Assembly: GCA_029240395.1 (NCBI GenBank)
Contig: JAREAJ010000049.1
Location: 1-5,859 of the forward strand
Source: Nitrososphaeraceae archaeon
GTDB lineage: Archaea; Thermoproteota; Nitrososphaeria; Nitrososphaerales; Nitrososphaeraceae
Reading direction: 5' to 3'
DNA: 5,859 nucleotides
The position numbers were made by a program, and so were the translations under genes. The notes beneath the pieces are model-generated. The model did not search any database. It worked only from the letters and a program-made list of their open reading frames with translations, and was not told the origin of the DNA. This document shows positions 1-4,081 of the stretch, piece after piece. Position 1 is the first letter of the stretch. The number at the start of each line of letters is the position of its first letter.

Positions 1-1
1 T

Positions 2-337
2 TATAATATCCCAGCAGTTCTTCTACACTGGTTTTCGGGTAATAAAAGGCAATTAAGAATATGCATGGACAGAGGTTTCTATGTTTCTTATGGTCCCCCC
101 CTTTTGTATTCTAAGGATAAAAGGGTGCTGCTTGGAAAGACTCATAAGAATAAAATTTTGGTTGAGACCGATGGACCGAATAGGTACACCCACTGTTTTG
201 GTAATCAGCCCGCTCTACCAAGTTCTTTTCTGGCAAGTGTCGCGAAGTCTGTAAGCGAAGTGCTACTCATGCCGTACAACGAAACTGTGGAAATGCTAAG
301 CTCGAACTGGTCTCAGTTTACAAATCACAAATTGTGA
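2..337 (+). CDS. TatD-family metal-dependent hydrolase, C-terminal part (5' end outside window)
   Basis: The reading frame is open from base 2, so the gene is cut by the window edge; 111 residues and a TGA stop are present. TatD-family proteins are TIM-barrel, divalent-metal hydrolases of the amidohydrolase superfamily, many of them DNases. Visible family marks are LLHWFSG near residues 7-13, whose His corresponds to a metal ligand, SYGPPLLYS near residues 29-37, and VETDGP near residues 54-59, whose Asp is the conserved catalytic or metal-binding residue. The tail, with its NETVEML segment, matches the usual closing helices. An ATG at 65 is internal: the conserved HWFSG lies before it. The next gene, rps17e, starts 36 bases downstream on the same strand. 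Family assignment is firm. The substrate is unknown, and the N-terminal metal-binding HxH motif cannot be checked here. Confidence 0.88.
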   Translation, partial: YNIPAVLLHWFSGNKRQLRICMDRGFYVSYGPPLLYSKDKRVLLGKTHKNKILVETDGPNRYTHCFGNQPALPSSFLASVAKSVSEVLLMPYNETVEMLSSNWSQFTNHKL

Positions 338-343
338 CAAAAG

Positions 344-351
344 ATAAAATA
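344..351 (+). promoter_or_regulatory. Possible TATA box for rps17e
   Basis: ATAAAATA lies in the short gap between the TatD-like gene and rps17e. Its centre is about 26 bases before the rps17e ATG at 374. This is the spacing expected of an archaeal TATA box driving a leaderless transcript that begins at the start codon. No convincing Shine-Dalgarno sequence precedes the ATG, which agrees with leaderless expression. A/T-rich words are common in such gaps, so this is only suggestive. Confidence 0.4.
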
Positions 352-373
352 GCCTTGTTGTAGAGCGGACAGT

Positions 374-631
374 ATGGACCGCGTCCGCAGAATATCAACC
401 GAGCTTCTGACCAGATATCCGGATAAATTCGCTCCAGATTTTGAGCAAAACAAAAAATTGATAAATGAGCTTGCTACGGTCAGATCCAAAGTGCTCCGAA
501 ATACTATAGCAGGATATATTACCTCGTATCTCAGAAAAAATTCAACTCGTAAGGAATCTGAGGTTACAAGTACAGAAGTAGATTCCTCAGAGCAGCAGAA
601 TAAAGACATTGATGAAGAAAGAGCCGCTTAG
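374..631 (+). CDS. rps17e: 30S ribosomal protein S17e
   Basis: This 85-residue protein is the archaeal/eukaryotic small-subunit ribosomal protein S17e (eS17), which has no bacterial counterpart. Family signatures are the N-terminal MDRVRRISTELLTRYPDKF, the DFEQNKKLINELA segment (residues 22-34) and SKVLRNTIAGYITSYLRK (38-55), a basic RNA-contacting region. The conserved core ends near residue 58. The last 25 or so residues form a low-complexity tail rich in Ser, Glu and Asp, longer than in many archaeal S17e proteins and probably disordered. The ATG at 374 matches the universal start of the family. The gene sits between a TatD-like hydrolase and a ubiquitin-fold protein, and may have its own leaderless promoter. 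Confidence 0.95.
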   Translation: MDRVRRISTELLTRYPDKFAPDFEQNKKLINELATVRSKVLRNTIAGYITSYLRKNSTRKESEVTSTEVDSSEQQNKDIDEERAA

Positions 632-641
632 GAACAAGGTG

Positions 642-649
642 TATTTTTA
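642..649 (+). promoter_or_regulatory. Possible TATA box for the MoaD-like gene
   Basis: TATTTTTA lies 11 bases after the rps17e stop, with its centre about 30 bases before the proposed TTG start at 676. This would give a transcript with a leader of only a few bases. The gap shows no clear Shine-Dalgarno sequence. Read-through from rps17e is equally possible. Confidence 0.3.
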
Positions 650-675
650 CCGCGGCACCATGTAGGCTCAATATC

Positions 676-933
676 TTGATAACCATAAATTTTCTTGGAA
701 ACTGCAAAAAAATAATGGGCTGTTCCTCCTTGAAATATGAAAAGCATCCTGCATCGATAAATGATATCGTCTCATTTGTGAGTAGGGCTGCCTCAAGTTC
801 TGAAGCTAGCGTGATTCGAAATGACTTTCTAATAGTTATAAATGGAGTAGATTCCTCCGTCTTGAATGCTGAAGAACAGCTTTTGCAAGATGGGGACTTG
901 GTAACAGTTGTTCCCGTCATCCATGGCGGATGA
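676..933 (+). CDS. MoaD/ThiS/SAMP-like ubiquitin-fold protein with C-terminal Gly-Gly
   Basis: This 85-residue protein has the beta-grasp pattern of MoaD/ThiS/Urm1/SAMP: a first strand ITINFLGNCKKIMG (residues 2-15), a helix around INDIVSFVSRA (28-38), a strand FLIVINGV (51-58), then LQDGDLVTVVPVIHGG at the end. The DGD turn, the VVPVIHGG ending and the terminal Gly-Gly are the family's hallmarks. In known members an E1-like enzyme adenylates the terminal Gly, which then carries sulfur as a thiocarboxylate or forms an isopeptide bond. The TTG at 676 is chosen because it starts just before the first beta strand. No ATG lies upstream in frame, and the ATG at 715 would remove that strand. No E1-like, MoaE or NcsA partner is visible. 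Neighbours concern tRNA modification, so a role in tRNA thiolation is possible, but molybdopterin synthesis is not excluded. Confidence 0.85.
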   Translation: MITINFLGNCKKIMGCSSLKYEKHPASINDIVSFVSRAASSSEASVIRNDFLIVINGVDSSVLNAEEQLLQDGDLVTVVPVIHGG

Positions 934-1018
934 ACTGCAAGGTCATTCGTATTATTATTAAATGGTATGCAGCCGGCAATCCCCGGTTCGAGGTGGGTAA
1001 TTATTGAACGCTGAAATG

Positions 1019-1028
1019 GCTATATTTT
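1019..1028 (+). promoter_or_regulatory. Possible TATA box for cgi121
   Basis: TATATTTT (1021-1028, with preceding CT) is centred about 25 bases before the cgi121 ATG at 1049, the position expected for a leaderless archaeal promoter. It lies in a 115-base gap after the MoaD-like gene, which suggests that cgi121 can be transcribed on its own. The Shine-Dalgarno-like sequence just downstream would be lost from a transcript starting at the ATG, so only one of the two signals is likely to act on a given mRNA. Confidence 0.4.
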
Positions 1029-1034
1029 GAGTCT

Positions 1035-1042
1035 AGGAGTGA
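1035..1042 (+). promoter_or_regulatory. Shine-Dalgarno-like site before cgi121
   Basis: AGGAGTGA partly matches the archaeal anti-Shine-Dalgarno complement GGAGGTGA and ends 6 bases before the ATG at 1049. It supports this ATG as the start. It would work only on mRNA that begins further upstream, for example by read-through from the MoaD-like gene or from the AT-rich stretch around 950-962. Confidence 0.45.
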
Positions 1043-1048
1043 AACTCG

Positions 1049-1591
1049 ATGGAGTACCATAAGCTGGAGGACACTTTCGTATGCTTTATTGGTATAAGAA
1101 CAATCGAGTCTTCGCGAGTTTCAGATTTTATAGGTACCATACAGGGCCTCTCTTTGCCTGAGGTTACAGTTCAGTTGGTGAGCGCCAGGTCTGTCTACGG
1201 GCCTGATCATTTGCTGGGTATTTTGAAAATTACCCTCGAATGCCAAAAAAGAAGTCTTGCTTTATCTCGCAAGCCTCAAACAGACCTATTGCTTCGACTT
1301 TCATTTACAAATCAGATTGCTTTAGCTTTCGATCGCAGTGGGCTTAAAAAGTTTCTTCCAGCAGTTGTTATCTTATATTCAACTGACAAAAAGAAATTGG
1401 CTCGAACTAGAGCAAAGATTATGGGTAATCTCTCTACAGTAGTTGACGACGCCGTCTTAGCGGCTAGTGATGAGAGCAGAGATTACATATTTCAGCTACT
1501 CGGTTCAGGCAAGAATATGTGTTTAATAGATGAGAACAAAGATTTTGTTACTCAGTATCTTATAGAAAGGTCCGCTCTTATTGTTAAATGA
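1049..1591 (+). CDS. cgi121: KEOPS complex subunit Cgi121-like protein
   Basis: The 180-residue product matches the Cgi121/TPRKB family. KEOPS (Kae1, Bud32, Cgi121, Pcc1) transfers threonylcarbamoyl to A37 of ANN-decoding tRNAs. Cgi121 binds Bud32 and captures the tRNA 3' CCA end. Family features are VQLVSARSVYGPDHLL (residues 41-56), with the conserved HLL at the start of a helix; LLLRLSFTNQIALAFDRSGLK (80-100), equivalent to the usual segment in which a hydrophobic strand leads to a helix ending in 'GLK'; a strand AVVILYST (105-112); and a C-terminal YLIERSALIVK, like the family's closing 'ERSALL' helix. The length is typical. The ATG at 1049 has a Shine-Dalgarno-like AGGAGTGA and a TATA-like box in front. 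The 3' end overlaps the convergent THUMP gene by 8 bases, and the t6A partner sua5 lies just beyond on the other strand. No other KEOPS subunit is in the window. Confidence 0.85.
   Translation: MEYHKLEDTFVCFIGIRTIESSRVSDFIGTIQGLSLPEVTVQLVSARSVYGPDHLLGILKITLECQKRSLALSRKPQTDLLLRLSFTNQIALAFDRSGLKKFLPAVVILYSTDKKKLARTRAKIMGNLSTVVDDAVLAASDESRDYIFQLLGSGKNMCLIDENKDFVTQYLIERSALIVK
1584..1591. other. Tail-to-tail overlap of cgi121 and the THUMP gene
   Basis: The cgi121 stop (TGA, 1589-1591) and the THUMP gene stop (TAA on the - strand, 1586-1584) lie inside each other's last codons. There is no intergenic terminator, so transcripts from the two strands must run into each other unless they end within the opposing coding region. 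Confidence 0.9.
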
Positions 1592-2126
1592 ATTTGTCCC
1601 CTAATTTTCGCATTTCAACTACGGTGCTGAAAATGTGATAAGGTCTGATAATAGATAATCCAGCGACGTTCTGAATCACCTCGACCAATACTATCCAATC
1701 AGGGTCAGATAAGTCAACGGCCCTGGAGATTTCTGAGGCCATTCCGCGAATTATATCGTCTGAACTTATTGAATTGTGTCGTTTTTCAACCGTTACCCTA
1801 AAGGTCTCTTGCGCGCTTATCCTTAATGAAAGATCTCTGATAGATTCCTGCATCATATTCAAGTCAGCTTCGACAACTTTCTCAATTGGTAATATTCTCA
1901 AAAGGTATCGGAATCTCCACGGTTCCCTTTTTAGAAGATCTCCTAACATTCTCGGGATAGACATAGGATCTATTCGGGTTCTACCGATAAGCAATCCACT
2001 AACTGCTGTCGGACGAATTTCTGCAAGCGGATCTCCCAATATACTAAGAATTTCGCCTAGTTCTTCCTCAGCATGAGATTCTCTGAACCTAAAGGTCGAT
2101 GCTACTATGTTAAAAGGCTTTATCAA
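1584..2126 (-). CDS. THUMP-domain protein, Tan1-like, probable tRNA-modification factor
   Basis: The 180-residue product has a C-terminal THUMP domain, an RNA-binding module of tRNA-modifying enzymes that grips the acceptor end. Marks are FNIVASTFRFRESHAEEELGE (residues 5-25), the segment ETFRVTVEKRHNSISSDDII (107-126), and VDLSDPDWIVLVEVIQNVAGLSI (137-159), which corresponds to the usual strand pattern of THUMP. No methyltransferase, thiolase or deaminase domain is attached, which resembles Tan1, the partner of the acetyltransferase that makes ac4C in tRNA. The frame is open to an ATG at 2219, but that start would overlap sua5 by 110 bases and add unconserved residues. I chose TTG at 2126, just before the conserved IKPFNIVAST and preceded by GGGAAGGG. 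This gives a 17-base overlap with the sua5 stop, as in translationally coupled genes. GTG or other nearby starts are possible. Exact function is inferred. Confidence 0.8.
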   Translation of the reverse strand: MIKPFNIVASTFRFRESHAEEELGEILSILGDPLAEIRPTAVSGLLIGRTRIDPMSIPRMLGDLLKREPWRFRYLLRILPIEKVVEADLNMMQESIRDLSLRISAQETFRVTVEKRHNSISSDDIIRGMASEISRAVDLSDPDWIVLVEVIQNVAGLSIIRPYHIFSTVVEMRKLGDKFI

Positions 2127-2772
2127 TAAGCCCTTCCCTACGGAGTGTTTCAAAAATCTCGTCGGATGCAACCGCGCCTCTCCTGAGGATAATTGGATGC
2201 ATTTGATTGCACACATCAATTACAGTGGATTCCATACTATCGGTCAAGGAACCTCCGCTGAGTACCCTATCAATCCCCTCGAGTCTAGAGGAAATTATCT
2301 GCCAGATATCCCTCATTGAATCTTCACCTGATATGTTAGCACTTGTCCCCGTAAGATATGTGCATTCTTTAAGCAATTTGAGAGTGCATTTATTCCCCGG
2401 AATGCGGACAGCTATTTTACCGCTATTTGCAGAAACAAGGGACGAAATTCTTCTATCTTGTAGTGGACATACAATGGTAAGTCGACCGGGCCAGTACCTT
2501 CTTGCCAAAGTCCTTGCTACCGTGTCCATCCTCGCTATTTTTCCAACTCTGTCAACAGTTGCCGCAAGGACCGGCAGAGGCTTGTTCCTTTCTCTATTTT
2601 TTATTTCAAAAATGCGTTTGACAGCGAGCTTGTTGAAAGGGTCACAACCTATTCCATAAACAGTATCTGTGGGAAAGATAATTACCCCGCCTCTTCTGAC
2701 AACGGCAGCACAATCGAAAATATCGCTCGGACGGGTACATTCTGACAACCTTTGTCTTTCTGCGCCGACCAT
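2110..2772 (-). CDS. sua5: Threonylcarbamoyl-AMP synthase, Sua5/YrdC/TsaC family
   Basis: This enzyme makes L-threonylcarbamoyl-AMP from threonine, bicarbonate and ATP, the first step of t6A37 synthesis; KEOPS uses the product. The 220 residues cover a complete YrdC domain. Visible motifs are FPTDTVYGIG (residues 33-42), KNRERNKPLPVL (58-69, the nucleotide and substrate-binding K-x-R..KP segment), WPGRLT (94-99), VRIP (122-125), GTSANISGE (142-150), ESTVID (181-186) and LRRGA (196-200). It is the short TsaC-like form: the extra C-terminal domain of full-length Sua5 (about 340 residues) is missing. The ATG at 2772 is supported by a TATA-like box 33 bases upstream. Its end overlaps the THUMP gene start. 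It converges on cgi121, so both ends of the t6A pathway are represented here. Confidence 0.95.
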   Translation of the reverse strand: MVGAERQRLSECTRPSDIFDCAAVVRRGGVIIFPTDTVYGIGCDPFNKLAVKRIFEIKNRERNKPLPVLAATVDRVGKIARMDTVARTLARRYWPGRLTIVCPLQDRRISSLVSANSGKIAVRIPGNKCTLKLLKECTYLTGTSANISGEDSMRDIWQIISSRLEGIDRVLSGGSLTDSMESTVIDVCNQMHPIILRRGAVASDEIFETLRREGLIDKAF

Positions 2773-2804
2773 CTTCTAACTTACGCAATGAGACTATCAA
2801 TAGG

Positions 2805-2814
2805 ATATAATAAG
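2805..2814 (-). promoter_or_regulatory. Possible TATA box for sua5
   Basis: On the - strand CTTATTATAT lies 33 to 42 bases before the sua5 ATG. An archaeal start about 25 bases after the box would leave a 5' leader of roughly 8-12 bases. It sits in the 89-base gap after the DHH gene, so sua5 and the THUMP gene may form their own transcription unit. Confidence 0.45.
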
Positions 2815-2830
2815 CTCACTCGACTAGTTT

Positions 2831-2861
2831 AAGAAGGAAGTACATAGAAAATTGAACTTAT
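2831..2861 (-). terminator. Possible T-rich archaeal terminator after the DHH gene
   Basis: Directly after the DHH stop codon the - strand is pyrimidine-rich, with short T tracts (TTTT, TTCC, TTCTT) over about 30 bases and no stem-loop. Archaeal transcription often ends at such tracts. The T runs are short, so the support is weak. Confidence 0.25.
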
Positions 2862-3842
2862 TTATTGTGGCGATTGGACTTCCGGGACGGCCTTTGACAG
2901 TGCTTCCTCGAGTTCCCTAACTATCTGGTCGTGATCACCAATAGCACTTCTGAATTTTGCTCCAGCGGCAAAATCATGTCCGCCTCCCTCGGGAAAGCTT
3001 AAGGCGATGTTTCTGCAAGAGACTTGGTCGTTATTTCGCCGTATACTGATCTTATTATCGGGACCATATAGCATCACTACATCTGAACCAGTTTTTTCAA
3101 AAATCTCATGAGCAAATAAACTATTTTGTATGTAGGGTGAGGACCTTAGAATCGCGGCCTTGAATTTATCACCAAAACGTCGAACCTCTAGTGTCTGAAA
3201 GGAATCTGCCTTCGCCTTGTCTCTTAGCTGGGCATATGATGTGTAGTCTTTTTGCATCTCTAGATCCCACAAAATACCTCTGGAAACCTTGGCCGCAAGG
3301 GAAGACATTCTGTCGTAGCGGTCAGCGGAACTAAGATAGTATACTATAAGCTCTGATATTGGTGTAAGATATAGTTCTCTTTTAAAAAAATCCATTGAGT
3401 GAGCTAGGCTCGCGAGAGTAAATGCGCTCTCATTACCGTGCAGGAATTTTTCGTACATAAGCTCCGCTGCGCACTTCGATTGGGATACGTCTAAATTCAG
3501 TTCGACATAAGGTTGTATCGAGGCCCTAGAGTTGTCGGGCCAAGGATGATGGTCTAGCCAAACTATATCAAAGCCAGCATTTCTTGCGTCGGAAAAAGAA
3601 CTCTTACATAAGTTAATTGAGGATGCGTCGTCGCTTAGTGATAAATCACAAATAATGATTAATCCCTTGTCACGGCGTGGTGAAGAAACGGCGAGCCTAC
3701 TTACAAAATAAGCTATGGTCCGAAAAGTCTCCTTTCCGTTTCCCAGGAATATAGTTCTTGCCTGGGGGTACCTTATCAAGCCGATGGCCGCAGAAAGAAG
3801 CCCATCGAGATCAGATTCATGCGAAAATATTAGTACATTCAT
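2862..3842 (-). CDS. DHH-family phosphoesterase (NrnA/RecJ-like, with DHHA1 domain)
   Basis: The 326-residue protein has the full DHH-DHHA1 layout. Motif I is SHESDLDG (residues 7-14), with the metal-binding His and Asps. Motif II is Asp66 in ICDLSL. Motif III is the name-giving DHH (97-99) within WLDHHPWP. A probable motif IV Asp is at 151 (HSMDF). The C-terminal DHHA1 domain carries the substrate-binding GGGHDFAAG (286-294). Relatives are Mn-dependent enzymes that hydrolyse oligonucleotides, cyclic dinucleotide-derived pApA or 3'-phosphoadenosine phosphate; some archaeal ones are RecJ-like exonucleases. At this size it resembles NrnA-type archaeal DHH proteins more than the longer, GINS-associated RecJ homologues. 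The ATG at 3842 lies just before the first beta strand (MNVLIFSH). It follows lysK after a 239-base gap, so it probably has its own promoter. All catalytic motifs appear intact; the substrate is unknown. Confidence 0.9.
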   Translation of the reverse strand: MNVLIFSHESDLDGLLSAAIGLIRYPQARTIFLGNGKETFRTIAYFVSRLAVSSPRRDKGLIIICDLSLSDDASSINLCKSSFSDARNAGFDIVWLDHHPWPDNSRASIQPYVELNLDVSQSKCAAELMYEKFLHGNESAFTLASLAHSMDFFKRELYLTPISELIVYYLSSADRYDRMSSLAAKVSRGILWDLEMQKDYTSYAQLRDKAKADSFQTLEVRRFGDKFKAAILRSSPYIQNSLFAHEIFEKTGSDVVMLYGPDNKISIRRNNDQVSCRNIALSFPEGGGHDFAAGAKFRSAIGDHDQIVRELEEALSKAVPEVQSPQ

Positions 3843-3907
3843 AGTAACACTTTTGCATTTAGGGCTATCATGTCAAATTGATTTCGCGAAGACCAGATAA
3901 AAACCAT
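3839..3907 (-). CDS. Possible 22-codon leader ORF overlapping the DHH start
   Basis: A short frame on the - strand runs from ATG at 3907 (or GTG at 3910) to a TGA at 3841-3839 and would encode MVFIWSSRNQFDMIALNAKV plus two leucines. Its stop overlaps the DHH start codon as ATGA, the usual arrangement of coupled genes. AGGAG (3921-3917) lies 9 bases before the ATG. An open frame of this length arises often by chance and the peptide resembles no family I know, so this is a candidate only. If translated, it could couple or modulate DHH synthesis. Confidence 0.22.
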   Translation of the reverse strand: MVFIWSSRNQFDMIALNAKVLL

Positions 3908-4081
3908 CACCCGCCTCTCCTAGCTGACCAAGCCAACTATTGTAAAATGGTCGATATCCTCCTCTATACCCTGAACTTACTTTTAAGAGCAAAGACCACC
4001 AAATTGCGATCGCAATAGTTTTCTATTCTAACTTCCAAATTGGCAGAACGTTCCAGTGTTTTGATACAGGGTAGACCGATC
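3843..4081. other. 239-base intergenic region between lysK and the DHH gene
   Basis: This is the largest non-coding gap in the window. Read on the - strand, it follows the lysK stop. It holds a perfect 14-bp palindrome (4003-4016), a GGAGG-containing purine stretch at about 3951-3963 with no good ORF after it, and a T-rich TTTTTATC (about 3896-3903) that could be a TATA-like element for the DHH gene. No tRNA cloverleaf, GTTCRA T-loop box or strong terminator hairpin was found on either strand. It may also contain a small RNA, but nothing shows one directly. Confidence 0.6.
4003..4016. repeat. Perfect 14-bp palindrome ATTGCGATCGCAAT
   Basis: The sequence is its own reverse complement over all 14 bases, centred between 4009 and 4010, with a GC-rich core in an AT-rich gap. 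It lies about 66 bases after the lysK stop and 160 bases before the DHH start. A dyad with no loop fits a dimeric DNA-binding protein better than an RNA hairpin. No second copy was noticed in the window. Confidence 0.6.

Noticed and set aside
65..337. ATG at 65 as the start of a small separate gene
   Set aside because: The frame is open to base 2 and the upstream residues include the TatD-family HWFSG motif, so this is the 3' part of a longer gene.
564..920. 118-codon open frame on the - strand
   Set aside because: It lies opposite rps17e and the MoaD-like gene, both recognised families, and its translation resembles no known protein.
970..1005. tRNA T-arm-like GGTTCGA in the gap before cgi121
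   Set aside because: The flanks do not form a 5-bp T stem, the CC of the B-box is missing, and no D-arm, anticodon arm, acceptor pairing or CCA is visible. It is probably a chance match.
1774..2076. 100-codon open frame on the + strand
   Set aside because: It is antisense to the THUMP coding region, with no start signal and no recognisable features.
2127..2219. Upstream extension of the THUMP gene to the ATG at 2219
   Set aside because: It would overlap sua5's conserved C-terminal coding by 110 bases, and the added residues do not fit the THUMP family start.
2207..2659. 150-codon open frame on the + strand
   Set aside because: It is antisense to sua5, which carries all YrdC motifs; the translation shows no family features.
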